A stretch of 64,000 nt of DNA from Kwoniella dejecticola CBS 10117 (Eukaryota; Basidiomycota; Tremellomycetes; Tremellales; Cryptococcaceae), in contig NC_089306.1 of NCBI RefSeq assembly GCF_000512565.2, forward strand, positions 930,001-994,000, read 5' to 3'. The position numbers and the translations under genes are program-made. The notes beneath the pieces were generated by a model. That model saw only the letters and a program-made list of their open reading frames with translations. It had not been told where the DNA came from and did no database searches. Of the stretch, positions 43,075-54,969 are shown piece by piece. The first letter of the stretch is position 1, and each line of letters begins with the position of its first letter.

Positions 43075-46000
43075 TCACCGTGGGCTCAACCCGTTAAACC
43101 TCTCTTTCAGACCTTCCAATCTCCTTTCCAACTTCTTCTCCTTATTCCTCCATTGCATCAACTGATATTCTGGTGTCGTACCCTTTCTTCTCCATCTATG
43201 ATCATTCTGGAAATTCGAAATATCCACAATCTTAGACGTCGTCTTAAAATCGATCAAGGAGTTGTATAGTAATTTGCTCTCTACCTGTATATTGTGTTTC
43301 AATATCGATTTATCCGTCGGTGTAGTCGGTTCATCTTCCTCTTCTGACGATGAAGATGATCCAGGTGATTGTATTCTATTGGATCCTGTTGATTTCGGTG
43401 TAGTGAGGTCTAAAGCAGGGATCACTGTCGGGGTGTACCTCGTAGAAAGAGGAGATAAGGAGTAGAAATCCGTATAAAATTCCTTCGACTTGAGTAAAGC
43501 ATTCTCATGTCTCAGGAATCGGATGGCGCTTCTCAGATTTTCAATCTGTTCGCTTGAAGCGCCAGAATCAAGGCCTGATCCAGCTGAACCCATTGATATA
43601 GGTTCTAACGTTCCTCCAGGAGTCATGGTCGCGGTGCCTGTCATGGAAACACTCATCAGCTGCGCCTCTATACTTTGCTTCAGAGACATGGGGCTAGCTG
43701 ACCTTGTCTATCACCCTGATTCTGTACTTGGCTCTTCCTCAGTCTCGCGTTCTCAGCCTCGAGAGCGTCTTGTTCTCCTTGCAATTGCTCAATTGCTTCT
43801 TCGTACACCTTCTCTTGCTTCTTGGCTTTAGCAACATCGTTCTCAAGCTCGATGATCGTGTCAGCCTATTTGGGATCGACACGCCTGTCAGCTAGTCTAC
43901 TACGAGAAAGTTCAACCTTTCACTGACCTGCTTCCTGGATGCCTCCAGCCTTCGTTCCAGCGTTTCTACCTTGACTCCAGCTTCTTGCAAGTTTTGATCC
44001 TAAATTCGAGTGGCAAGTCAGCTAATACTTCGGGAATCGTTATCGAAACAGCTGCGCTTACTCTAATTTTGACTTCTCTGAGCATGTCTTTCAGCTCTTC
44101 AGAAAGCATGACCACTTTTCTTTCTGTATCAGCGTTGAAAGAAGCGGCTTCCTTGATAGTGGCAACTCGAGCTAGCCAAGGCGGTGAGATGTCCACTACA
44201 TTGACGGAACCAGTTCGTCAGCAATCGTATATCAGCAAAAGGGCGCGAGATTCGGCTCACTCGATATTAAATGTCCACCTTTGACAGCCTCCTTCACTTT
44301 TGGCAGTACACTGCCCATCTCGTTGCCCAGTCGAGTGACAAACATAGCTATCAACTCCCAAGGATGCGCATCGGATGTCGCCGACGATTCAGCCGTGATT
44401 TCCACCAAGAATCGCTCGATATCCGACAATCGCAATGGTTGTTTGGAAGCTCTCAGCGTGGCAGCATGAGCACCGATTCTTTGAGCAAGCTATGAACCGT
44501 GTGTCAGCTTGATTAACACGAATACCATTGCAAGCTTACTTGTACAGCCAAGTCGACAGCATTTGATACGCTGTGCACCAGATCGCCCAGTGCAATTGTC
44601 AGTTCCGGCAAAAGAGCGGATGAGGAGGATGCGATCTCTTCGAGCTGAGCGACCAATTTGCTGTAACATGCTCCGTCAGCTGGGAAGATAAATTGACAGA
44701 ACCGGCTAAACCCACCCCGAAGGTACCTTGACGCTTCTCACGAGATCCAAGATACGTTGAACCGGTTCGTATACACCTTCGTCAAGCGAAGAGTCTCCTA
44801 CATCTATTTCGATGTCTGCAATGGATTGAATACGAACGATGAGTGGAAGCACAAGTCATGTACGCAGAGCTGGACTTACCATCTTCTTTCGTAAGTCCCA
44901 TCACTGCTTGTCTAGCAAAGCCAACAGCAGCTGCGAAATTATCGAGGTCACTATCGAAAGTCCACGATAAAGACAGTTGTTGTTCTCCGACATCGAGCTG
45001 AGGTTTGTTGAAAGCAGTCTCGCTCAAATGGTCGAATTGAGCTATCAGACTGCAATACCCAACACGTCAAATGTCAGTGCTGCTCAAAATTGCTAGAGAG
45101 GGTAGGTTGGAGTTGAACTTACCTCGATAATTCCCTCGCACAATCACCTTCATTGAACTCGTCATTCTTCACCGCCATTAACCATCCATCAACCTTGTTT
45201 TCCACTCCTGCTACTTCGCTCAACATTTTACCCAATAACAACCAGTCGTCCGGTGTACATCTCCTCAATATTCCGAAGAAGCGCTTGTTCAATCCGCTGA
45301 AATGCCTTAATTTCCCTTTCAGCTCGCAGACTCCAACCAGAGCTTCCGAAGATGCCGAATGAAGTGAAGCTGGGAGACCGTGTAATTGCGAGATGATCGA
45401 GATCAACATGTCTACTTTGGCGGAGACTCGGCCGAAGAAAAGATATATCGTAGTTGAGTCGACCTCAGTCTCATTATATGCGTCGGGAAGGTAAGAAGTA
45501 ACGATTCTGAGATGTTCAGCTAATTGCGCTGCTTCTAGCTTCTTCAATTCGAGATCCACTGTTTTCGACTGCGCTTTGACTGCTGTGGATTGCAGCTTCA
45601 AATTCAGATTCATGAGTGCTTGAGCATCCTTGGACGTCGATGCTGTCTCTGATTCCACTGTGGCTTGTTGCATTCGCAGCTCGTCGATCTCACTGCCAAA
45701 GGTATCAGCTGACAGGGCGATGCAGGGGTCCATTCCATCACAGCTCACCTTTGCAAGCTCGAGACGAGATCTCTGAACTGGGTGATCGTAGCTTCCATGT
45801 CCAGCATGACGTTTTCTACATCCGCCGCTCTCGCTTGCTCGTCCTTCAACTGCAGTGTCAGAGTTTCTACGTAAAAGTCTGTGTCAGCTTGTCAATCACG
45901 AATGCAGAGGCCGCTTGAGCTCACGGATTTCCTCATTTAGCACTTTCTCGGCGTCCACATGGTTTTCCTCTAACTCGTCGTTGAGCTCTTTCAGAGCTTC

Positions 46001-48107
46001 GAGATCTTCGATCGTAGTCCGCATCTCTTCAATCCGCTGGTGAAAGGTAGGCCATCAGCCTCAAGACCCTTCTCCGAAATGCATGTGACTTACCTCGCCC
46101 ATTTGCAGATTTCTCTCCGTAAGCTGTTCCAGCATATCTTCGGCTCCTAAAGCATCGTCCAGTTGCAGCTTCAAATCGTCCACTTGGGCTTCTGCATTAG
46201 CAAGCTTGGCTTCCGCCAATTCAAGCTGATCTGCTCGGGCTCGTTAGCTGTTGTCTACGGTTTTCTCCCAACAGCTGACACGCACTAAACAGGTTCTCTT
46301 GCGACGTCAACTCTTTCTCCAGTTCTGCGACTTTTGCCTTATGGTCCCGCTCGGCTTCAGTCGAGACATCTCGTAATCTAACCGATCGCCCTCCGTCAGC
46401 CGAGGACCGGAGCTTCCCAAAGCGTGGCGTCCGACTCACCTGATGAGTGCTTCTTTCAGCCTTTCATTATGCTTTTCGAGCTGCACAAATGCTAAACTGG
46501 TGCGTTCGCCTTCCAATCCGGACACGGGTTTTTCGTACTCCTCTACATCAGATCGATGAGTTGTCAGCTCGTTTGGCACATCGATTGCCATGTGATTCCC
46601 AAGCTGAAATGAGGCAGGGATCATTTCACGTACCGTTTTCCTCCTTCAGCACAGCCACTTCTAGCTCCAGCTCTTGTACTCTTTCACTGAGTTTCTCTTT
46701 CTCCAGCTCAGCGCTCTCAGCTTTCTCTTCTGCTACTTCTCGGTCCAGCGCAGCCATTTCAAGCTGGTCCATAGCTTCGGCAGCCTTGATCTCCAGCACG
46801 TTGTTCTCGGCTTGCAGATCTTTCGACGACTTCTGAGCGGTGATCAGCGAGCTTTGCAGTTCTTGGAATTTGGCTATTCACATCGTGCAGCATGCCAGTC
46901 AGCTTGCGGTCGACGTTTCGAAGGACTTAAAGCTGTATCACATACCTTGTAATTTGACTCTAGCTGCTCTGAGTATATCAGCCTCTCCGACCCTGCTTTC
47001 TAACGCTTTGATCTTCTCCTGATCCTCATGTTTCCTATTTTCCAATATCCTTATTTTAATCCTCAATTCTTCCAATTCCCTCTTCTGCGTGAAAGCAGCT
47101 CCCGACCCATCCTTTTCCGGCGACTCGCCGGGAACAATCTGTTGCGTTGTTGTCGTTGTGGGCATTTCCGGCGTAGAGGCAAGTTCGAAAGCTGGTGAGA
47201 GGGTAGAAGAGATGGATCTTGTCGGTATAGGTCTGGGCGATATGCCTGCTACGGAAGACGTGCTGGGCGTAGGCGACACGACTCGTTTGCCCAATGCGGC
47301 AGGAGAGGGAGAAGCGATCTGACGTGGAATTGGCGGAGGAGACATATTACCGTAAGATTTAGGAGGATCGGCAGAAACTTCTTCAGATTCGATCTGGGCA
47401 GCTAATGAGGTTGAAGCTCTTCCTGCTACGGAGGGTGGGCGCTTGTAAGTCCCACCGGTGACGCTCGCCCTGCCGCTTGCGCTCGTGGCTGGAGTAGCGG
47501 CAGATGAAGCTCGTCTAGCGGTTGATGGCTGAGCTGGTGTGGAAGTAGGTTGGGATACAGCTCTTGGAGGCGTCGCAGGGGTGGCTGCAGCTGCAGAGCG
47601 TGCGGCGGCCTTTTGAGGGGAAGACGCTCGCGAGGGTCCGGCAGACGATAACCTAGATGAAGGTGTCGGTGGATGTCTGGCGGAGATGGGCGTCTCGGAT
47701 GCTTTCGATATTGATCCTCGAGGCTGAACCGGCAAGTCAGCTTGACAAAGCTACAACCTGGAGCTTGACGAAGCTCACGGTCGAAGGTACACTCCTCAGA
47801 GGCAATTCAAGTATTTTCACTTGACTCGGTCGAACGAAAACACCATGGTTCGGCTGACATTCGAAATACCGTTCTCCTTTTACCGATCCATCATTCTTAC
47901 CTCCAGCCTCAAGCCTACCACATATTCAGTAGTCCCAAATCAGCTACACTGTTCAAGACATGCATGCTAGCTGATGAAAGATACTGACAATTCCACACCA
48001 ACCCATTTGCCAGCTGCGAACCCTGGATTGGATCCCGTCCATCTGACATAGCCTATCCCTGCCGTGACCGAGACTTTAGCTCCTACAGGAGCTTCGGGCG
48101 TGGTCAT
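43075..48107 (-). CDS. Dynactin p150-Glued-type large subunit (CAP-Gly, coiled coil)
   Basis: Microtubule- and dynein-binding subunit of dynactin (animal DCTN1, yeast Nip100, Neurospora ro-3), well over 1,000 residues in many exons. The N-terminal CAP-Gly domain is visible across the first two or three exons: GYVRWTGSNPGFAAGKWVGV and the diagnostic GKNDGS, then GERYFECQPNHGVFVRP. A Ser/Pro/Ala/Thr-rich basic stretch (47735-47100) follows, typical of the region that adds microtubule affinity. Then a long coiled coil (ELEELRIKIRILENRKHEDQ, LQAENNVLEIKAAEAM, LEGERTSLAFVQLEKHNERL) and, between about 46000 and 43900, the helical dynactin domain region. The C-terminus has another short coiled coil (IENLRSAIRFLRHENALL) and ends at 43077. 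Start is the ATG just before TTPEAPVGAKVSVTAG. Small exons and introns around 44-46 kb were not all resolved. Confidence 0.9.
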
Positions 48108-48499
48108 ATTCTCTGTTGATTCGTCATTTGATCATCCACATGGGCTGGCTAATATCGTACGTATGATTGAGATGGAAGGGCAGTCTGATTTTGGCTTGAC
48201 ATCTTGACATGACATATCTGGACTCGTTTGACGCGTCTCGAAGGAAAAGCAAGAAGAATGAGGGGGCCCAAGCGTAATGCGACCATGATGTGGCATAACA
48301 TCCGTTCTGCTCAATAGGCAGGAAAGGGTGATACTGCCACGTGCTCGAAATCATCGTTTTCCGTCTTTTGTCTGCAACTGAAATGCTTTGAGTGTACTCC
48401 CTTTCAACAGTTGAAACCTGGGTATATCAACTTATTCCTCGTATCAAAGGACGGCACCTCATCTGTAAGGACCAGATAGGAGAAGGAAAACAATCAAAG
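48108..48499. promoter_or_regulatory. Divergent promoter region dynactin/eIF3k
   Basis: A 392-base gap between genes reading apart, presumably holding both promoters. No specific element recognised. Confidence 0.5.
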
Positions 48500-49676
48500 A
48501 TGGCTGTCGCAGTACCCAAGAAGAATCTCGCCGACTGGCATTCCCCCGAAACTCGACCCGAAGTCATACATGAGTTGATTCATGGTGTCGGTAAGTCGCT
48601 CTTCCAGTCTTTCTACTTCAGACATTCCGGCGCCTGTCACTTATAACAAGTTGCCGGGAATGATAAGCTTGATCTTCGTATATCACTATGGGCTGACTCT
48701 CAATGGTTTCATCTTGGTGCTCTACCTGTGCAGACCGATACAACCCTACCAACTTACCTTACATGGAAGAATACCTCCTCTCGCAAATCAAGGAAGGGCA
48801 CTACGACCTATTCGCCAACCTCGCCATACTGAAATTATACCAATTCAACCCCCAACATTCCAACCCAGATATAATCATCCATGTCTTGATCAAGACTCTT
48901 AGCGCGACTGTTCATGGGCCGGATTTCAACTTGTCATTAGGTTTATTGAGGGAGCCTACGGTGAGTGGAAATAGGATAGATCCATGCCAAAATCGCTAGT
49001 CTCCATAAATAACAGCTGAAATTCTCGATGTTGTTCTCGATTCCAGGCAATTCTCCACGATATCGAATCAGACGACGAGTCATTATCGATCTTGATGCCC
49101 TACTTAACGAATCTCCACGAGTTGATCAGGACCTGTCAATTCACCAAGTTCTGGACAGAGTTCAACGGCGAATCAGAAGCTGCTAACAGTGAGTGTATCT
49201 CCTCAGTCAGCAAAACCCCTTTTTGTCTGCATACGACGTAAAACGTAATTGTGGTTTCCATTTGACCTGACCTCCATTCATTGCAGTCCTCAAATCCCGA
49301 TTCCTCCCCTCTCACGCCCACCCAACCGACGACCTCAGACTCCAGTTCTCCCTCTCGATAGCATCGTGTTTCTCCTCCATCACTCTTAACCAATTATCGC
49401 GATGGTTGAATCTCAGCGGAGCAGAGGTGAACGGGTGGATCGAGAAAGTCGGATGGACAGTAGACGGGGAAAAGGCTATCATACCTAAGAACGGTGATAA
49501 TGATGTCAAGGCTGGTGTAGTCAAGGAGAACGTCCAACTCAACCGTAAGTCACCGCCTCATCTCAACATCTTCTCCGTCTCAGACCTTGACACGGAAGTG
49601 AATTTTTAGGCTGATAATATGGCGTTACATCGTAACTGTAGAATTGACAAAACTCGTCGCCGCTGCTGCTTACTAG
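48500..49676 (+). CDS. Eukaryotic translation initiation factor 3 subunit K
   Basis: Non-core subunit of the eIF3 complex that scaffolds the 40S pre-initiation complex in the cytosol. Exons 48500-48590, 48734-48960, 49047-49188, 49287-49544, 49642-49676 give 250 residues, near the usual eIF3k length of about 220-240. Diagnostic sequence spans the first junction: RPEVIHELIHGVDRYNPTNL, then YDLFANLAILKLYQFNP, which is the hallmark block of eIF3k, followed by a HAM/WH-type helical body (LIRTCQFTKFWTEFN, LQFSLSIASCFSSITLNQL, RWLNLSGAEVNGWIEKVGW) and a short C-terminal exon ELTKLVAAAAY. Start ATG follows an A-rich leader. Confidence 0.93.
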
Positions 49677-49804
49677 ATGAGGGATAGTGGTGATTGGATG
49701 ATCATGCATAGATATGTATATGCATGATACCTGACGAGCATTCCATTCAAGATATTCCTCGCATATAAGACATTCGCATATACTTTTATGTCCAGAGCTG
49801 ACCC

Positions 49805-52800
49805 CTAGTAATCCGAAATCTTCTCAAGATGTTTCTGAATCTCGTTTAATTTCCTCAGTTCGTTTGCCCTCATCTCCCTCTCTCTCTTCTTCTTTCTATC
49901 ACTCTCGAAGACGTCACCAGCCCTTTTTCTTACACTTTCGACGACCTCGTCTAGCCCCATACCCTTTCTCAAAGCAGGAATGACTTCCTTTGTATAATCG
50001 CCAGTCACTCGCGACTGGGCGTATTTGCCGACGATAGAGGAGAACTCGATTGCCCAGCTAATCATGATGATCCCGATTTTGGCTTGATATCGAGCGCATT
50101 TCTCCCGCTCTTCGACGGACATGGTATCATGCAGTACCCTTGGGGTAGAACTCGCTGGCGACGAGATTCTGGTCGCGCTGGATGAGAGTGAAGAAGGCGG
50201 CGTGAGCATCAGCGGCTGGTTGAGGTGCCTGAGGAAATGCTGATAAGACTCGTCTTTCATTTGCGTGAGGCGTGACTTGGAGGCACTGATCAGATCCTCA
50301 GGCGGCGATGAGTATAATCTTCGCGCTTCCTCGATGAACCTGAGGGTATCGTTCTTGTGGTGATCTTTCAGCTTTCCGAGTCGGGCGCTGAGGAAGGCGA
50401 CACATGTCAACCATCGTACTTGAACCGATAGTGCACCATTATTCACTCACATCACCACGTCCAGCAAGGCGGGACTGCCCCCACACATCTCCTTCGTGAC
50501 TTCCAACAAGAGCTTGTCCACCTCCACCCACAAAACGTCGACGTGCTTGGTCGCGGTCTCATTCCATCTCTTCACATAATTATCTTGATATGACTGCATG
50601 ATCGCCCTCGAGTCAATTTCATCGGGATTCCTGCGACTGGTATATCTGCAGGATTCGGTTTTATCGTGATATTTTGTTAGCCGCCTGAATGCATAGGACT
50701 GACATCAGCCCGAAAGCGCTACTCACTGCTTGATTTTCTCCAGTAATTGATCGGCGAAAACTTGATCTCGGCTATCGACATAAAATCCTTGCGATTTGCA
50801 GAAGGAATTGTACCCTTCTTGAACTTCTTCATCAGCCGTAAAAGGCATGAATTCAGGAACGGCTTTTTGTATGTCCTTCTCCAGCTGCGACTGCAGGTCC
50901 ACCAGATTACCAGATTGGTTGGATAGTTGAATCCGATTTCTGAGATTTTCAGATACTCGATAGATAATTTCGTCGTGCAGCGCGCCGACCGGATCGTCGA
51001 TGGTGGGATTGGCGACCAACCATTGATCGTGCTCTTGCATTGATTCGCTCAGAGATCGTTTGATCAGGATGATGCTGAAGATGCCATCAGTATCACATCA
51101 TTCCAGCTTGATCCCAGGGGTAAAGGACAGGCTGAAAGACGTACTTCTCGCGGACTTTGTGTCCGAACAATTCCTCCAGCTTCATCTCCAGCTCCGCTAT
51201 CCCAAATTGCCTTCCGACTCTTCCTTGGATCGCAATCCAATCCGACTCCGCAAATAACTCTCTTTCCACTTCGCGGACCTTCAGCAGGGACACTTTCCTG
51301 GTTCGTTCTTGATGGGTTCGAAGCCGTAAGGGCCACCAGCCGCCTGCAGGACGGTATCCGCCTAGGTGATCGCCCTCATCCAGCAGGTAGTCAACGAAGG
51401 TCGAGCCATCATCGAGAGACGGGACCAGGAGATCGGCTCGGGTGATCACGCCTGGACCGACAATGCAATCTAAGCTTTGCGTGTACAGATTTCGACCAAT
51501 GGAGAGCTTACCTATGGTTCGTTGACCGGTAGGATCATATCTTCTCGCAAGCTGTACTTCAGGATCTGCCGATGATGCATCCTCTGTCTCAAAGTCAGCT
51601 CCGAAAAGGCCGATAAGAAGTCAGGAGTAAGAACTCACTAGAACCCGCCGAAAGACAGAGGACGATGAGATTTTGCGGCTGCGAAATGCAGTCGGATACC
51701 AGTTCTGCGTAAATCATTGTTTCACGTCAATTCATTCCGTCAATTCCAAGTAGTGACAATACTTACTCAGAGGTATGTTGTGGCCATTCAGTCCTGCAAG
51801 GCGAGTGATGGCACCAAATTTTGGTCAGCCATCGTCGTCAAAATGGCAGATCTGAGCTTACCAGGCAGATCTTCAACGTCAAAATTAGGTTGATTGGGAC
51901 CCGCGACCTGATCTCCTCCATCAGCAAATTTTCTACATCTGACATGTCCGGTCTAGGCTTACATTGATCAGGACAATATTGTTGGTAAAGTCAGGCCAAT
52001 CTGAATTATCTGCCTTTCTCTCCGCCTCCGTCATTTGTGCCAGTTCTGACCATGTCCTGCGAATCGAGTGACTTCAATGGTTGTCCTCTAAACAGACCTG
52101 AGGATAGATTGCGCTCACCTGACATTTCCCAATCCACCATCTGCTCGTCGGGCTTCTTCGCCCGCCCAATGGCAGATCTCACCCATCTGTTCGACATGTC
52201 GAATGTCGGCGGCAAATTGTTTGGAAACCGCTTCCCTTGTCCTCGGATTCAGCACCAAGATTGATACGTCGGCTTTGAAAGCGTCGTGCGTCCGTCTCGA
52301 GGAAATCAAGATCCGACATCTACAGACAAGTCAGGCGATCCCAGAAGCAATGGAACTCGTGAGTGTTCATAGTTGGCTTACGATGTGGCCCGTCAAACGG
52401 CGCAGTACAGATCGATCTTTTTCACAACTCGATGTCAGCTTAGGTGTCGATGATGTAGCTGCTTGATGATGAACTCACGCCCGTGAGAGAGCTCAAGCTA
52501 TATACACCATAACGTCAGCTCAGCGCTCATGCTTTCAACAAAAGATGATAGGGGACCCACAAGCTACTTTTGCCCGCACTCTGCGCACCAAGCACGCATA
52601 TCCGGCTGCGAGGGACCTTGTCATCGTGCGGGCTATCATGAGATACTCGCATCAGCCGGCAATTGATGAATTGGCATGACATGCAATGTATCTGCAAGGA
52701 CTCACTACAGCTTTCTCAGCTCGTCATGCGCTTTAAGGTATTGCGATATCTCGTCATCTTCTACATTAGACTCCTGGGCCTCCCCATTGGACAGAGAAGT

Positions 52801-53040
52801 GATTGTTACGATGCTCGTCGGTGGTGTGGGTCTTGAGCCTGGGGAGTCAAGGCCGACTAGCGATTGAGGCGTCGGAAACGCGTCAAGAGCGGTAGCCTTG
52901 CTTTTTGATTGGGGAGCTTTAAGTACGAGCCTGCTTGGTGGGCTCGGAGTCTGAGGACTCGCTAGCACAGGGTTTCGCATTGGTCGAGCAATAATCTTGA
53001 TATCTTGATAATCGTAGAACCAGCTTCGCGCAGATGGCAT
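49805..53040 (-). CDS. Dynamin-superfamily GTPase
   Basis: Large GTPase that probably acts on membranes; subfamily not assigned. About fifteen exons on the minus strand between an ATG at 53040 (MPSARSWFYDYQDIKIIARP) and TAG at 49805. GTPase motifs: G1 GAQSAGKSS across 52600-52560, G3 DLPG at about 51870, G4 in VITRADLL at about 51440 (TRAD for the usual TKxD). Downstream exons carry the helical middle/effector region (EREVERELFAESDW-like VREVERELFAESDWIAI, HDEIIYRVSENLRNRIQLS) and a basic C-terminal coiled coil (KKKREREMRANELRKLNEIQ). The N-terminal ~110 residues before the GTPase domain are Pro/Ser-rich. No pleckstrin-homology or transmembrane segment was noticed, so it looks more Mx/Vps1-like than mitofusin-like. 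Confidence 0.85.
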
Positions 53041-54969
53041 CCAAGAGATACTGATTAATTGTCATGAGAGGAGAAGAAAGAGAATGACCGAGAAGGTAAA
53101 TAAAGGGTCTTATATAGGTCACAAGCTTATTCCACCTGTAAAGCAATGCATTGGGACCTTGACGACGATCAGCAATGAATTTTCTCATCAGCTTGAGGCA
53201 TCGCATAACGTCAGCTCCATAACATTATGCACTCCTGATCATGCAGAGCAACCCGACGAATACCGGAAGGCGAACTTGCATTCGAAGTGTAGTTCTGTAA
53301 GATCGTAAGAGTGGGAGAAGGTCTGGAAAGTCGATGCCCTGTCCGTGAGTGTTCTTCGAAGACTGCTCGTAACGTTCACGCGATAAATATCAGTCCAATC
53401 GCTGCAACACATAGACCATTGTGCAAGACTCGTCAGCTCTACATGTAGCTAGGTTGTGGCGACTCACCATTGCAGACTCAATTTGATGGTAGTCGAGGAG
53501 GAAGTGAATTGATTGATTCAACTGCATGTCTACATGACAGTTGTCTCGCACTTGCTGATCACGAAGACGGGGAGAGATTACTGTCGTCCCCCGGGCATCA
53601 GGCACTTGCAACCACGCGGAATGATCATCAGCGAGATAACGTTGATTCAGGGTAAAAAATCAACATTAAACTCTTTACCTATTAAATTCCTCTGTCCGCC
53701 CACCGGCAAAGAAGGACAAAAAGCCAAAAGTCAAAACGCGTCCTCCCAATCGACAGGACCCGGCTTCGTGGTCCGTAGAAAGCCAAGGCTTATTGTCTGG
53801 TATCCATCAGGCTCGCATGATGAACATTAGTGGATGGTGAATAGACACCAAGCTAGATGATGATATAGCCATCGCGACTCTTTGTAAAGGTCAGAATATC
53901 GATCATCAAACTAGACCAAGGGTCCTTTGGACTAAAATCGCCTGTGTGGAGAATAAATAAACAAGAGTCAAACGCGTTTCAGATTCAGATCCCTATTCAA
54001 AATACACCATCAAGATTCCTTCGTCGTCGTTTCCTCGCATATAAGTAGGAGGCCACTATCTCGTCGATACTTTACACTTTGTCAATCTCTGCCGCTTGGT
54101 CCTCCTCTCAATTGGGTGAGTCTCTGCGTTCGGACCATCGATACCCAGCTGATGCGGTCTGATCTTGATACGGATTTCGCAGATCACCCCACACTCATTT
54201 CAGCTCGACCAACTCGCTCATCCACATTCATTTAGGCTAGACGCCCCTTTGACCCACAAATCGTCTAGAAGACGCTTCTCTTCCTGTTACAAGACAGGTA
54301 TACCGCTTTCTGAGCGGCGCCCGGATATAGATTATCAGGTTCGAGGTCAAAGGAACTTCGCTTCATTCGGCTGTACGTCCGAGCGTTCCGCATAGCGTAC
54401 TCTTCTGGCCGACCATATGACTTGTCAAGAGAGCACGGATCCTCATTCATCGACATTGTCATCATCAAGACGCGCTTTGTCCCTTTTTTGATTCTAGTCT
54501 TGCAGGAATTAGCTTGTGTGTTCATGTGTTTGTACACATAGAATTGTGCTCAGGACGCCAATATTGGTCAATTGCAAGTGGGAAGGGGAAAATCAAATAC
54601 AATCAAGAACCAATCAACATCGAATCCCTCCTCCTCTTTTCTCTTTTCAGCCTTCATCCCCACTTACTCCCATATCAGCTTACCGCTGCCATCTAACGAT
54701 TACATTTCTTAACGCACGACCATACGAGCCGACCTCATTCACTCTTTACGATATCACGCTCTTTCATGACTCTTCGACTTGTCTTACGACCAAATAAACG
54801 AAATTAATCACAAACTCCTGTCATACAGCATCAATCAACCTGTCATAAAGGATCCCTTCTGCCTATTACAATCAACTCGACTCCAACTTGTTTACGCGAT
54901 TGGCAATTTCTACATCTTGTCGCTCTCTTCGAATCTACATAACGACCACTACGAGAACAGTGAATAAGC
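53041..54969. promoter_or_regulatory. Long divergent intergenic region
   Basis: About 1.9 kb between two genes that read apart. It should hold the promoter of the dynamin gene and a long 5' leader for the next gene; pyrimidine-rich stretches at 54590-54680 fit a leader. On the minus strand at 53520-53380 a short ATG frame followed by a GTGAGT donor was noticed, but it leads to a stop within three codons. Confidence 0.45.

Noticed and set aside
53380..53530. Minus-strand short frame with a good GTGAGT donor
   Set aside because: The next acceptor leads to a stop within a few codons, so at most a 22-residue product; could be a leader intron but unsupported.
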